NCBI RefSeq assembly: GCF_014333525.1
Contig: NZ_JACSCX010000006.1
Span: forward strand, 1-64,000
DNA from: Hymenobacter puniceus
GTDB taxonomy: Bacteria; Bacteroidota; Bacteroidia; Cytophagales; Hymenobacteraceae
DNA: 64,000 bases
Direction of reading: 5' to 3'
Shown here: piece by piece, positions 42,516 through 51,640 of the stretch
Position numbering within the stretch: the first letter of the stretch is position 1
How the letters are laid out: each line of letters begins with the position of its first letter
Notes under the pieces: model-generated
What the model was told of the DNA's origin: nothing
Seen by the model: the letters and a program-made list of their open reading frames with translations, nothing else
The model's database searches: none
Program-made: the position numbers and the translations under genes

Positions 42516-42821
42516 TTACGCGTTGGCCAGTTCTTTAATTTTCTTGCTGTTCTTGATTTTGCCGATGAAAGTCTTCGACGGCTTGAAGCTCGGGATAAAA
42601 TGCTCGTCAATGATGATCGACGTATTTTTCGAGATGTTCCGGGCGACTTTCTTCGCGCGCTTTTTGTTTACGAAGCTGCCGAAGCCGCGCACGTAGATGT
42701 TGTTGCCTTCGGCCATCGAATCCTTCACGACTTTGAAGAAGGCTTCCACGGTAGCCGAAACGTCTGCTTTCTCGATGCCGGTTTTGTCGGCAATTTCGGC
42801 GATTACTTCTGCTTTAGTCAC
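42516..42821 (-). CDS. HU/IHF family DNA-binding protein
   Basis: A nucleoid protein that bends and compacts DNA. The 101-residue protein has the HU fold: the N-terminal helices MTKAEVIAEIADKTGIEKADVSATVEAFFKVV, the beta-arm with IYVRGFGSFVNKKRAKKVARN (about 43-63) and the DNA-contacting arm. The C-terminal tail differs from E. coli HU and is basic. The start is GTG at 42821. It is preceded by an excellent promoter (42923-42952) and is followed by the TPR, small basic protein and rng genes on the same strand. It is divergent from mutY. Confidence 0.95.
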   Translation of the reverse strand: MTKAEVIAEIADKTGIEKADVSATVEAFFKVVKDSMAEGNNIYVRGFGSFVNKKRAKKVARNISKNTSIIIDEHFIPSFKPSKTFIGKIKNSKKIKELANA

Positions 42822-42922
42822 GCTGGTAAGGTACTATGGGTGAAAAATGAATGCTGGGCGAAACAGCCAATTCAGGACGTAAGCCCTTGCCCGGTAAGCT
42901 GTTCGCTTGCGAATTGGGGCCA

Positions 42923-42952
42923 CAAAGGTAGCCCGCTTTTTTGGTTTTGCAA
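42923..42952 (-). promoter_or_regulatory. HU promoter
   Basis: On the minus strand TTG (42950-42952), a 19-nt spacer and TACCTTTG (42923-42930) match the Bacteroidota consensus exactly. Start of transcription should be near 42916, about 95 nt before the GTG start. This promoter sits between the divergent HU and mutY genes. Confidence 0.75.
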
Positions 42953-42960
42953 TAGTTTTA

Positions 42961-44106
42961 GTGGCAATAGAAAGGCCCTTCTTCAATCCATCCAAGTATT
43001 TCTCTTTCAAACACTTGTCTCATCCTTCTTCGTCTCCTGCCCCTGCCTTTTTTGCGGCCGCCCTCTTGGAATGGTACCCGCGCCACCGCCGCGACCTGCC
43101 CTGGCGCCACACCCGCGACCCATACGCTATCTGGTTGTCGGAGGTTATTTTGCAGCAAACTCGTGTAAAACAGGGCCTGCCATACTATCTGGATTTCGTC
43201 AGCTCCTACCCCACCGTGCAGGACCTGGCCGCGGCCCCACAGGATGAAGTGCTGCGCCACTGGCAGGGCCTAGGCTACTATAGCCGGGCCCGCAACATGC
43301 ACCACACCGCGCAGCAGGTGGTAAATGAGTACGGCGGCCACTTCCCAACTACGTATGCAGAGCTGCTCCATTTGCGCGGCGTGGGGCAGTACACAGCCGC
43401 TGCTATTGCTTCCTTTGCCTTCGATGAGCAGGTGGCCGTGCTCGACGGCAACGTGTTCCGGGTGCTGGCACGCGTATTTGGGCTCACGCAGGATATTGCA
43501 GCGCCAGCCAGCCGCAAAGTGTTCCAGCAACTGGCCGACACCCTGATTCCGGCCGACCAACCCGCTGAGTTCAATCAGGCTATTATGGAGTTCGGGGCTA
43601 TCCAGTGTACGCCTCTCAAACCAGACTGCCTGTTTTGCCCGCTGCAAAGCCAGTGCTTCGCCTTTCAACACGGCATGGTGAGCGAATTGCCGGTGAAGAG
43701 CAAAGCCAAGGCAACGCGTACGCGCTTCTTTCATTATCTGGTACTGCGCCACGCCGACACCATCTATATGCGCAGGCGCGGCCCGAAGGACATCTGGGAA
43801 GGTCTCTACGATTTTCATCTGCAGGAAACGGACACCGCCGAGCTACCGGCCGCGGCGCTACTGGCAGCCGTGGAGGCGCTGGGTGGCCAGCTTGATACCA
43901 ACAAAGTTGAGGAGCCAACCCACGCACTGCGTCACGTGCTCAGCCACCAGAAGGTGGAGGCCAAGTTTCATCCGGTGTGGCTACAGGAACCGCTACCCAC
44001 GCAGGCACTGGCAGCGGCAGGCCTGAGCGCCTTTTCCCGCAATCAGACCGATGATTTACCGAAGCCAATCCTTATTGCTAATTATATTGGCAATTCGATT
44101 AAATAA
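42961..44106 (+). CDS. mutY: A/G-specific adenine glycosylase
   Basis: MutY removes adenine mispaired with 8-oxoguanine or guanine. The protein has catalytic Glu61 in SEVILQQTRV and the HhH motif LLHLRGVGQYTAAAIA (about 135-150). Catalytic Asp162 lies in VAVLDGNVFRVLA, and the [4Fe-4S] ligands Cys216, Cys223, Cys226 and Cys232 have C-X6-C-X2-C-X5-C spacing. A C-terminal NUDIX-like domain (from about 250, FFHYLVLRHADTIYMRRRGPKDIWEG) recognises 8-oxoG. No ATG lies near the 5' end; GTG 42961 gives a 381-residue protein and is used here. TTG 42907 upstream and TTG 43015 downstream are alternatives. It is divergent from HU and precedes ssb. Confidence 0.92.
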   Translation: MAIERPFFNPSKYFSFKHLSHPSSSPAPAFFAAALLEWYPRHRRDLPWRHTRDPYAIWLSEVILQQTRVKQGLPYYLDFVSSYPTVQDLAAAPQDEVLRHWQGLGYYSRARNMHHTAQQVVNEYGGHFPTTYAELLHLRGVGQYTAAAIASFAFDEQVAVLDGNVFRVLARVFGLTQDIAAPASRKVFQQLADTLIPADQPAEFNQAIMEFGAIQCTPLKPDCLFCPLQSQCFAFQHGMVSELPVKSKAKATRTRFFHYLVLRHADTIYMRRRGPKDIWEGLYDFHLQETDTAELPAAALLAAVEALGGQLDTNKVEEPTHALRHVLSHQKVEAKFHPVWLQEPLPTQALAAAGLSAFSRNQTDDLPKPILIANYIGNSIK

Positions 44107-44196
44107 GAGCTAATTACACTGGATTTTTATCGTCGAATTTTATATCTTTAACTCTGCATACAGCAGTTTATCATGTCTCTTTAAATATCCATTCCA

Positions 44197-44622
44197 ATGG
44201 CTGGAGTAAACAAAGTAATCCTAGTCGGCAACCTGGGCAAAGACCCAGAGGTGCGGCATCTCGAAGGCGGAGCTACCGTTGCCAATTTCACGCTGGCAAC
44301 CAACGAATACTACCGCGACAAACAAGGAACCCGCATTGAGCGTACCGAATGGCACACTATTGCCGCTTGGCGTGGCCTGGCTGAAATGGCTGAGAAATTT
44401 CTCAGAAAAGGCCAGCAAGTGTACGTAGAAGGCAAAATCCGGACCCGTCAGTACCAAGACAAGGACAATCAGACCCGATACATCACAGAAATCATTGCTG
44501 ATGAAATAACGATGCTGGGTGGCCGTCCGCATGCACAGGAAGCTGTAGCCGGAGCGCCGGCTGCAGCTGAAGCTCCGCAGACATTCCGGCAGGAGCCGGA
44601 ACTGGACCAACTGCCTTTCTAG
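44197..44622 (+). CDS. ssb: Single-stranded DNA-binding protein
   Basis: SSB coats single-stranded DNA during replication and repair. The 141-residue protein has the OB-fold (MAGVNKVILVGNLGKDPEVRHLEGGATVANFTLATNEYYRD, about 1-41; WHTIAAWRGLAEMAEKFLRKGQQVYVEGKIRTRQY, about 51-85). A short Ala-rich linker leads to the acidic tip DQLPF that recruits repair and replication partners. The mutY-ssb order is conserved in Bacteroidota. A terminator at 44645-44672 separates it from gldD. Confidence 0.96.
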   Translation: MAGVNKVILVGNLGKDPEVRHLEGGATVANFTLATNEYYRDKQGTRIERTEWHTIAAWRGLAEMAEKFLRKGQQVYVEGKIRTRQYQDKDNQTRYITEIIADEITMLGGRPHAQEAVAGAPAAAEAPQTFRQEPELDQLPF

Positions 44623-44644
44623 CTCTCCTGCCTGGTTTTCAACC

Positions 44645-44672
44645 AAGCCCTGGCACGCTGCCAGGGCTTTTT
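44645..44672 (+). terminator. Terminator after ssb
   Basis: A perfect 11-bp stem (AAGCCCTGGCA, 44645-44655, with 44659-44669), a 3-nt loop and five T follow the ssb stop by 23 nt. Confidence 0.85.
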
Positions 44673-44721
44673 GCGTTACGGCGGCAAGCATCCGGCTGCT
44701 GATTAGCCGCCGGTTTCGCGC

Positions 44722-44729
44722 TACCTTTG
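44722..44729 (+). promoter_or_regulatory. gldD promoter -7 box
   Basis: TACCTTTG, 25 nt before the ATG at 44755 and just after the ssb terminator, so gldD has its own promoter. The -33 match is weak. Confidence 0.5.
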
Positions 44730-44754
44730 AAACTATACCTCAGCATTGCTGCTA

Positions 44755-45351
44755 ATGTCTGCTTCTCTTCACTTGTTTGCTGCCTGCGCTTTGAGCCTGC
44801 TGGCTACGGCCTGCACTTCCGCCGGCTCCGAGGGCGACTACACCCCCAAACCCAAAGGATACAACCGCATCGACCTGCCGCCGCACGCCTACCAGCAGCT
44901 GGCGCCGGGCCACCCGTACACGTTCCAGTATTCTCGCCACGCCAAAGTGTTGCGCGACTCCTCGTATCTGGCGCAGCCGCACTGGATCAACGTGTATTAT
45001 CCGCAGCTCAAAGCCAATGTGCAGATTACGTATGCCGGCTTGAAAGGCAACCGCCAGCTTACCAACCGGCTGCTGGAAGATGCCCGCAAACTCACCAGCA
45101 AGCACGAAATCAAAGCCACAGCCATCGACGAAAACATTCTCAACACGCCCAATGGCATGCGGGTAGCTGTGTTTGAGCTGCAGGGTGAGGTGCCCAGCCA
45201 GTTTCAGTTCTACACCACCGACAGCACGCGCCACTTCTTCCGGGGCGCGCTCTACTTCCGTACGGCCACCGCCAACGACTCGCTGGCTCCTGTTATAGAC
45301 TACGTGAAAAAGGACATTGTGCAATTGTTGAACACGCTGAAGTATCAGTAG
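44755..45351 (+). CDS. gldD: Gliding motility lipoprotein GldD
   Basis: GldD is a lipoprotein needed for gliding and type IX secretion in Bacteroidota. From ATG 44755 the protein has 198 residues with lipobox LATAC (Cys20). The family pattern is present: YTPKPKGYNRIDLPPHAYQQL (about 27-47), PYTFQYSRHAKV, WINVYYPQLKANVQITY and FRGALYFRTATANDSLAPVIDYV. A TTG three codons upstream is possible but ATG is preferred. In flavobacteria gldE usually sits immediately before gldD; here ssb is the upstream neighbour and no gldE is seen. Confidence 0.92.
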   Translation: MSASLHLFAACALSLLATACTSAGSEGDYTPKPKGYNRIDLPPHAYQQLAPGHPYTFQYSRHAKVLRDSSYLAQPHWINVYYPQLKANVQITYAGLKGNRQLTNRLLEDARKLTSKHEIKATAIDENILNTPNGMRVAVFELQGEVPSQFQFYTTDSTRHFFRGALYFRTATANDSLAPVIDYVKKDIVQLLNTLKYQ

Positions 45352-45441
45352 CAGCTGCTTGTTTGCTTTGCTTAGATTGCGTGTTTCCAGCACCACCGGA
45401 TTGCTTACCTACTCCGTTAGCCAGCCAACGCTTTACTCCCC

Positions 45442-47541
45442 TTGAGTAATTTTTTCCAGACCAGACTTGAGTATCTGCGGGGCGTGGGCCTGCAACGGGC
45501 GCAGCTGCTGCAGAAAGAACTGGGCCTGTTCACCTACGGCGACCTGATCCAGCGCTACCCATTCCGCTACCTCGACCGCACCCAGTTCTACAACATCTGC
45601 GACCTGCACGACGACCTGCCGTTTGTGCAGGTGAAGGGCATTTTGCGCAACCGCGAGGTGGTGGGCGAAGGCCCGAAAAAGCGTATGGTGGCTAAAGTGG
45701 CTGACGCTAGTGGGGAGCTGGAGCTGGTGTGGTTTAAGGGCGTGAACTACCTGGAAAAGGTGATTAAAAATCATCAGGAGTACATCGTGTTCGGCAAGCC
45801 CACGATGTTCAACGGCCGCCCCCAAATGGCGCACCCCGAAATGGAGGAAGTGACCGAGCAGAAAGTCGGCCAGAGCTACCTGCAGCCGGTATACAACACC
45901 TCCGAAAAGCTCAAAAACTACCACCGCGTCGATAGCAAGGCCATCATGCGCATGGTGGCCGACCTGCTGAAGATTGCCCTGCCCCACGTGCAGGAAACTT
46001 TGTCGCCGGCGCTGGTGCAGCAATATGCGCTGATGGACAAGGCCACAGCCATCCAGCAGATTCACTTTCCGCAGAGCACCGAGCTGCTCCAGACGGCGCG
46101 CTTCCGCCTCAAGTTTGAGGAGCTGTTTTACGTGCAGCTCAAGCTGCTGCGTCAGCGCGACCAGCGCAAAGTCACGCTAGCCGGCCAGATCTTCAAGGAG
46201 GTGCCTACGCTGGTGCATTTCTACAAAAACGTGCTGCCCTTCGACCTCACCGGGGCGCAGAAACGCGTAATCCACGACATCTACAAAGACTTCTGCGCCG
46301 GCCAGCAGATGAACCGGCTGTTGCAGGGCGACGTGGGCTCGGGCAAAACCATCGTGGCGTTTATCAGCATGCTCATGGCCGCCGACAACGGCGCGCAAAG
46401 CTGCCTGATGGCCCCCACCGAAATCCTGGCCGACCAGCACTATGTGGGCCTGAAGGGCTTTGCCGATCTGCTGGGGCTGAAAATCGGGAAGCTAACGGGC
46501 AGCAGCCGCACCGCCGAGCGGCGCGTGCTGCACGAGCAGCTGCGCTCCGGCGAGATGAACATGCTGGTAGGCACGCACGCGCTGCTGGAGGATGTGGTGC
46601 AGTTCAAAAACTTGGGCCTCACCATCATGGACGAGCAACACCGCTTCGGGGTGGCGCAGCGCTCCAAGCTCTGGCAGAAAAACCCCCACGTGATTCCGCA
46701 CGTGCTGGTGATGACGGCCACGCCCATTCCGCGCACCTTGGCCATGACGCTCTACGGCGACTTGGACGTGAGCGTCATCGACGAGCTACCGGCTGGCCGC
46801 AAGCCCATCGTCACGGTCCACCGCTTCGACAGCAACCGCCTCAAGGTGTTCGGCTTCCTGCGCGACCAAATTCGGCTGGGCCGGCAGGTATACATTGTGT
46901 ACCCGCTCATCGAGGAAAGCGAGATGATGGCCGACTACAAAGACCTCATGGACGGCTACGAAAGCGTGGCCCGCGCCTTTCCCGAGTTTCAGATCAGCAT
47001 TGTGCACGGCCGCATGAGCGCCGCCGAAAAGGATGCCGAAATGCAGCGCTTCGTGAAAAACGAAACCCAGATTATGGTGGCCACCACCGTAATTGAGGTA
47101 GGCGTGAACGTGCCCAACGCCTCCGTGATGGTGATTGAAAGTACCGAGCGGTTCGGCCTCTCGCAGCTGCACCAGTTGCGGGGCCGCGTGGGCCGGGGCG
47201 CCGACCAGAGCTACTGCATTCTGATGAGCGGCTACAAGCTCAGCAAGGACTCGCGCACCCGTATCGAAACGATGGTGCGCACCAACAACGGCTTCGAAAT
47301 TGCCGACATCGACCTGAAGCTGCGCGGCCCCGGTGACCTGATGGGCACCCAGCAAAGCGGCGTACTGGATCTGCTTATTGCTGACCTAGCCAAGGATGGC
47401 CGCATCCTGAGCGAGAGCCGGGCTGCTGCCCAGGCCATTCTGGCCGAAGACCCCGATCTGGTGAAACCCGAAAATCAGGCTATCCGCCGTCACATCGAAA
47501 GCCTGCCGGCCACGGCCGTGAACTGGAGCCGCATCAGCTAA
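45442..47541 (+). CDS. recG: ATP-dependent DNA helicase RecG
   Basis: RecG remodels stalled replication forks and Holliday junctions. The 699-residue protein has an N-terminal wedge/OB domain (about 60-160, RYPFRYLDRTQFYNI). The superfamily 2 helicase core follows, with Walker A GDVGSGKT (about 296-303), the DEAD-type box DEQH (about 397-400), and motif III MTATPIPRTL (about 424-433). Later motifs include VVIEVGVNVPNA-type residues and QLRGRVGRG. The start is TTG 45442 (no ATG nearby), giving MSNFFQTRLEYLRGVG as in related bacteria. The reading is complete and shows no frameshift. Confidence 0.95.
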   Translation: MSNFFQTRLEYLRGVGLQRAQLLQKELGLFTYGDLIQRYPFRYLDRTQFYNICDLHDDLPFVQVKGILRNREVVGEGPKKRMVAKVADASGELELVWFKGVNYLEKVIKNHQEYIVFGKPTMFNGRPQMAHPEMEEVTEQKVGQSYLQPVYNTSEKLKNYHRVDSKAIMRMVADLLKIALPHVQETLSPALVQQYALMDKATAIQQIHFPQSTELLQTARFRLKFEELFYVQLKLLRQRDQRKVTLAGQIFKEVPTLVHFYKNVLPFDLTGAQKRVIHDIYKDFCAGQQMNRLLQGDVGSGKTIVAFISMLMAADNGAQSCLMAPTEILADQHYVGLKGFADLLGLKIGKLTGSSRTAERRVLHEQLRSGEMNMLVGTHALLEDVVQFKNLGLTIMDEQHRFGVAQRSKLWQKNPHVIPHVLVMTATPIPRTLAMTLYGDLDVSVIDELPAGRKPIVTVHRFDSNRLKVFGFLRDQIRLGRQVYIVYPLIEESEMMADYKDLMDGYESVARAFPEFQISIVHGRMSAAEKDAEMQRFVKNETQIMVATTVIEVGVNVPNASVMVIESTERFGLSQLHQLRGRVGRGADQSYCILMSGYKLSKDSRTRIETMVRTNNGFEIADIDLKLRGPGDLMGTQQSGVLDLLIADLAKDGRILSESRAAAQAILAEDPDLVKPENQAIRRHIESLPATAVNWSRIS

Positions 47542-47564
47542 AGAGAAATACCGCCGGAGCGGGC

Positions 47565-47592
47565 ATAAAAAAAGCGACTATTGAAGTCGCTT
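47565..47592 (-). terminator. Terminator of the small minus-strand gene
   Basis: On the minus strand an 8-bp stem (47572-47579 with 47585-47592) closes a 5-nt loop and is followed by seven T. It begins 9 nt past the stop codon of the gene at 47601. Confidence 0.75.
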
Positions 47593-47600
47593 ACCGAGTT

Positions 47601-47837
47601 CTATTGAAAGCTGCTGGCTGCGTTAGCAGCGGATGAAGTAGGTTGCCACAACTCAAATTCCCCCGCCGGGGAGCCGGTCTGGACATTGGGCTGCTGCAGC
47701 AACAGTACCGGGCTAACCGGAGCACCTTCCACTACATGTATGGCTTTGGTAATTTCCGAGAAGCCAGCTGGCTCTTTGGCAACTTTCCCAATGATGATAA
47801 GTGCAAAGAGAAGAAAAAAGCGAAGTAAAGATTTCAT
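47601..47837 (-). CDS. Small membrane-anchored or secreted protein, unknown
   Basis: A 78-residue protein from ATG 47837, with one N-terminal hydrophobic segment (MKSLLRFFLLFALIIIGKVAK, residues 1-21) and a mostly uncharged tail containing QQPNVQTGSPAGEFELWQP. I do not recognise a family and there are no cysteines. A good intrinsic terminator immediately downstream on the same strand supports it as a real transcript. It lies convergent with recG. Confidence 0.5.
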   Translation of the reverse strand: MKSLLRFFLLFALIIIGKVAKEPAGFSEITKAIHVVEGAPVSPVLLLQQPNVQTGSPAGEFELWQPTSSAANAASSFQ

Positions 47838-48246
47838 ATTGACGGGTAGCTTTCCGGCTGGTGAGAGCACGGCGTGACAAAGTTAAGGCCAAATTTTTGT
47901 TTAGACCAGGCAGCATTGTGTATCTGCCACATATTCAAAGAATTCTATTAGCAGTTTCTTCTTCAAAAAACAGTGAAACAACACTTCAGACCGAGTTTTC
48001 TGATTAATCTGTCGGATCATTTATTTCCGGACAGCTAGAATTCGACCATACCTACCACAAAGAAAACGAACAGCATAGCCAATAATGACCACCTCAACGT
48101 TATGGATATATGACCAAATGATTACTCAGAAAGACCATCTGCCGCTCTGATTGTGGGGCATGTACGGGAGGTGCTGTAAGTTGGATACCTTTGGAGAGTA
48201 CATTTTTTGGGCTTTTTAGAATTTCTTCATTTAACCTAATTTTTCC
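47838..48246. promoter_or_regulatory. AT-rich intergenic region with promoter box
   Basis: About 400 bases between divergent genes. TACCTTTG at 48186-48193 (plus strand) is a likely -7 box for the gene at 48247, 53 nt upstream of its GTG. Nothing else recognisable was seen. Confidence 0.45.
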
Positions 48247-49698
48247 GTGGATTTGAAATACGTTCTTCTCACCAGCCTGTTTGCAATTGGCTTGCTGCTG
48301 CCCCCGGCAACGGGCTGGGCTCAGAAAGTAAAATCCACTGGGTTCAGCTACTTACCTGAACGCAGCGAGGACCGTTATAATGAGCGGATACCCCAGAAAA
48401 CACTAGTCCTTTCCGGTGGCGGCTTTCTTATTCTGGCACACAAATCGGCTACAGAATACGCGGTAGAGCGCTACGATGCCGATCTGAAGCGGTTGTGGAG
48501 CACTGCGCTGCCGCTCACAGCCGAGCAAACAGTTGATGGCTTTGCCAATAGCTCAACTCAGGCGACTGTAGCCATCTATCAGAAAGATGGCGCAGCCCAG
48601 TCGCTGTCGGCCCAAACGATTGAGTTGAGCAGTGGCCAGAAAGCACCCCTAAAGAAGCTCACCGAAACCGGTGCCCGCGACCGGCGCCCAGGCATAGCCT
48701 TCTCTCCTGATGGCACCAAACTGGTGGCTTGGCGCTACCTCACCCGCGGCACCCAGATCAAAAGCATCAACGCCAGCATCTACGACGAAAAACTAACCAA
48801 GCTTAAGGACCGCCTTTACGATTTCAGCGACCAAGGCGCGCTGTTTTCCACCACCGTGCACGTTGGCAACGATGGAACGCAGTACGTGACACTGGTGAGC
48901 GACGAGATGAAGAAACTGGCCGTGCGGCGCTACCGCAACGACAGTAAGGATATCAAGGTGATGTCGGTGGCCGTGGGTGGGGTGTTTGGGGGCAAGGTGG
49001 TGAACGTATTCGACTCCCGCTTCCGGCTGCTGCCCGATAATACACTGTACGCTGCCGCCATCTGCAACGAGCGGGAAACCGGCCTCTACCACAGCCTGAA
49101 AGTGGTGAAGTTCGACTTCTCTGCTGAAGGCGACATGAAGTTTGCACCCGAGTTTAAATTCACGCCCGAGTATCTGGCTGAAGTCAATAAGGCCAATAGT
49201 GCCACGGCCAAGCGCCTCGAAGATGTATACCTCACCGACCTGCTCCTGACCGAAGACAAGCAGTTGGTGGCAGTGGCCGAGAAAAAGTATGAAGACGGCG
49301 GTGACGACTCCCCTGGCCATACCCGCGAACTGCACTTGTTCGGCTACAACGAGTTTCAGTCGCCGAGTTGGCATAGCATCATTGGCAAAGACCAAGTAGC
49401 CCCGGCTGCTGAAGGCTATAGCAGTATCGGCTATCGGGCAGCCGTATTCGGGCAGGATATTCAGATAGTGACATGGGAAAAGCTTAAGAATAAGTCGGAT
49501 CTGTATTTGCGCCGCGTGAATGCACAAACGGGCGTGGTATCGGAGCCCAAAGGCTTGGGCCTGAATGTGGCCGCCGACCAGAATCCCTCTTACGTGAAGG
49601 ATTTTACTGGCTGGCTGGATGCCAAGACCCTCGTCGGCGTTAGCCGTCCCAACAAGAAATCAGCGGCCCTTATGCTGAATAAGATTGTGGTGAAATAA
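48247..49698 (+). CDS. Secreted protein of unknown function
   Basis: A 483-residue protein starting at GTG 48247 (MDLKYVLLTSLFAIGLLLPPATGWAQ, a clear signal peptide). I do not recognise a characterised family. It has a regular pattern of beta-strand segments alternating with polar turns, for example GFLILAHKSATEYAVERYDADL, RPGIAFSPDGTKLVAWRYL and ALFSTTVHVGNDGTQYVTLVSD. This suggests a beta-propeller, and it is probably periplasmic or surface-exposed. There is no T9SS sorting domain at the C-terminus. It stands alone and is convergent with glutamate dehydrogenase. Confidence 0.8.
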   Translation: MDLKYVLLTSLFAIGLLLPPATGWAQKVKSTGFSYLPERSEDRYNERIPQKTLVLSGGGFLILAHKSATEYAVERYDADLKRLWSTALPLTAEQTVDGFANSSTQATVAIYQKDGAAQSLSAQTIELSSGQKAPLKKLTETGARDRRPGIAFSPDGTKLVAWRYLTRGTQIKSINASIYDEKLTKLKDRLYDFSDQGALFSTTVHVGNDGTQYVTLVSDEMKKLAVRRYRNDSKDIKVMSVAVGGVFGGKVVNVFDSRFRLLPDNTLYAAAICNERETGLYHSLKVVKFDFSAEGDMKFAPEFKFTPEYLAEVNKANSATAKRLEDVYLTDLLLTEDKQLVAVAEKKYEDGGDDSPGHTRELHLFGYNEFQSPSWHSIIGKDQVAPAAEGYSSIGYRAAVFGQDIQIVTWEKLKNKSDLYLRRVNAQTGVVSEPKGLGLNVAADQNPSYVKDFTGWLDAKTLVGVSRPNKKSAALMLNKIVVK

Positions 49699-49709
49699 GC
49701 CCCTCCTGC

Positions 49710-49750
49710 CATCCTGAGCATATTGCGCATCAAGCGACATGTTCAGGATG
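49710..49750. repeat. Short inverted repeat (family B-like)
   Basis: CATCCTGAGCAT at 49710-49721 is an imperfect complement of ATGTTCAGGATG at 49739-49750. It is a short relative of the GTCCTGCTGAGC family. Confidence 0.45.
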
Positions 49751-49764
49751 ACAGGATTATTGCA

Positions 49765-49804
49765 CGAAAAAAGCTGCTTCTGTCCCCAGAAGCAGCTTTT
49801 TTCG
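49765..49804. terminator. Bidirectional terminator
   Basis: A perfect 18-bp stem (49765-49782 with 49787-49804) with A-run and T-run at its ends lies between the secreted-protein gene and gdhA-type gene, 17 nt past the latter's stop on the minus strand. Confidence 0.9.
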
Positions 49805-49821
49805 TTTGTGTTCCAGTCGAT

Positions 49822-51246
49822 TTATGGAAAGATACCTAGGGACTGGTAGCTAACGCCGATTTTCTCAATGGCGCTGTAGAAGGCGGCCGTACGCAAGTCA
49901 GTGATACCCGGTATATCGTCCATCACCTTGCGAATGGACTGGTATGCGGTAATCATCGTGTCTTCGAGGCCGGAGCGTACGAGGTCGATTTCGTCGGCGC
50001 CGTGCACGATTTGCTGGCGCTCTTCCGGCGTGATGGTCTTGCCGGTAGTGCGCTCAATGGTGGCCACCAGCCGGCGCATGGCGCCTTCCTCGGCCCGCTT
50101 GCCCATGCGGCCAAACCGCACATTCGACAGGTTTTTCAGCCACTCGAAGTATGATACCGTCACGCCGCCGGCGTTGAGGTAGAGGTCAGGCAGGATAATG
50201 ATGCCTTTCTCCAACAGAATTTTCTCGGCGCCCTGCGTGGTGGGGCCATTGGCCCCTTCAGCAATAATCTTTGCCTTGATATTAGCCGCGTTGCCCTCGT
50301 GAATCTGGTTTTCCAACGCGGCGGGCAGTAGCACGTCGCACTCATATTCCAGCAAATCCAGTGACTCGGCCACGTCCTGCGCCCCTGCGAAGCCCATAAT
50401 CGAACCTGTTGCCTGACGGTGTTTAAACACGGCCGCCACGTCGAGGCCATTCTCGCTATAAATGCCGCCTTCCCGCTCGGCAATGCCAGTGATAAGAGCG
50501 CCTTCTTCCTGGCAAAAATGTGCTGCGTAGTAACCGACGTTGCCCAGGCCCTGCACGATGATGCGCTTACCGGCAATACCGCTGCTCAGACCCGCTTTCT
50601 TCAGCATGGGCTCATCGAGTAGCAGCTCGCGCAGGCCGTAGAACACGCCCAGCCCCGTGGCCTCGGTCCGGCCCCGGATACCGCCCTGCCCGACGGGCTT
50701 GCCCGTCACGCAGCCCAGCGCGTTGGTGTCGCCGTACTTGAACGTCATGTACGTATCGGCAATCCAGGCCATTTCGCGGCTACCGGTGCCGTAGTCGGGC
50801 GCCGGCACGTCCATACCGGGGCCGATGAGGTTTTTCTTGATTAATTCACTGGCGTAGCGTCGCGTTACGCGCTCCAGAACGTTGACGGGCGTGGTGCGTG
50901 GGTTGATTTTCACTCCTCCCTTCGCGCCGCCGAACGGTACGTCTACTAGGGCGCATTTAAAAGTCATGAGCGTAGCCAGCGCCATTACTTCCTCCTCATC
51001 TACATACACGCTATACCGGATGCCGCCTTTGCTGGGCAGCTTGTGGTGACTATGCTGCACCCGGATGCCTTCGAATACCTGCACGTGGCCGTCTACCTCT
51101 ACCGGGAAATTGACCTTATAAATGCTGTTGCAGGCCCGGATTTGGGCAATGATGCCGGGGTCGAGCTTGGAGAAGCTAGCTGCATGATCGTAGAACCGCA
51201 GCACGCTCTCGTAAAAGTCTTTGCCCTGTACCTGTTCGTTGGCCAT
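49822..51246 (-). CDS. Glutamate dehydrogenase (Glu/Leu/Phe/Val family)
   Basis: The enzyme interconverts glutamate and 2-oxoglutarate with ammonia, using NAD(P). The 474-residue protein has the family motif [14 protein letters not shown] with Lys109, preceded by KCAL (Lys97), and [10 protein letters not shown] (about 145-154). The Rossmann domain has [15 protein letters not shown] (about 228-242). Length and pattern fit the NAD-type catabolic GudB/RocG group more than the NADP GdhA group, but cofactor choice is not certain. It is monocistronic on the minus strand, with a terminator downstream. Confidence 0.93.
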   Translation of the reverse strand: MANEQVQGKDFYESVLRFYDHAASFSKLDPGIIAQIRACNSIYKVNFPVEVDGHVQVFEGIRVQHSHHKLPSKGGIRYSVYVDEEEVMALATLMTFKCALVDVPFGGAKGGVKINPRTTPVNVLERVTRRYASELIKKNLIGPGMDVPAPDYGTGSREMAWIADTYMTFKYGDTNALGCVTGKPVGQGGIRGRTEATGLGVFYGLRELLLDEPMLKKAGLSSGIAGKRIIVQGLGNVGYYAAHFCQEEGALITGIAEREGGIYSENGLDVAAVFKHRQATGSIMGFAGAQDVAESLDLLEYECDVLLPAALENQIHEGNAANIKAKIIAEGANGPTTQGAEKILLEKGIIILPDLYLNAGGVTVSYFEWLKNLSNVRFGRMGKRAEEGAMRRLVATIERTTGKTITPEERQQIVHGADEIDLVRSGLEDTMITAYQSIRKVMDDIPGITDLRTAAFYSAIEKIGVSYQSLGIFP

Positions 51247-51640
51247 AAGTGGATGGAATGAAGGTGGGAATACTTTCTTGCAAACGACGTCCTAGCAGTT
51301 GACGTTGTGCTTAATTATTGTCATTTTTCTATGAAGAAAGATACAAGAGGCGCAGACCGCCCTGTTTGTCTCACCACATTATGTGCTGCTCTGTGTATTT
51401 GAAGCACCACTTTTAATAGATGGATGACATTTTTTTAATTCAAGTAACACAAGGCACAAGAAGCGCCCATCTATGCATATTGCCTTGCTAGAATACTCAC
51501 CTCTATTTATCTGGCATACCATATGATGGCTTTGAATCTCTACTATGGCTAGGCGCCGCTTATGATATTTGCATACTTTTAAAAACGAATAAAAGTTGAA
51601 ATTCAACCAGGTATACTACCACACAAAGCCAATTGTATCT
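51247..51640. other. Intergenic region between divergent genes
   Basis: About 390 AT-rich bases between the glutamate dehydrogenase gene (minus) and the delta-60 protein gene (plus). A 75-codon minus-strand frame at 51379-51606 has no recognisable features and unusual composition, so it is not called. No clear promoter box was placed. Confidence 0.4.

Noticed and set aside
51379..51606. 75-codon minus-strand frame
   Set aside because: No family, no promoter or terminator, composition unlike neighbours; it lies in an AT-rich spacer where stop-free frames arise by chance.
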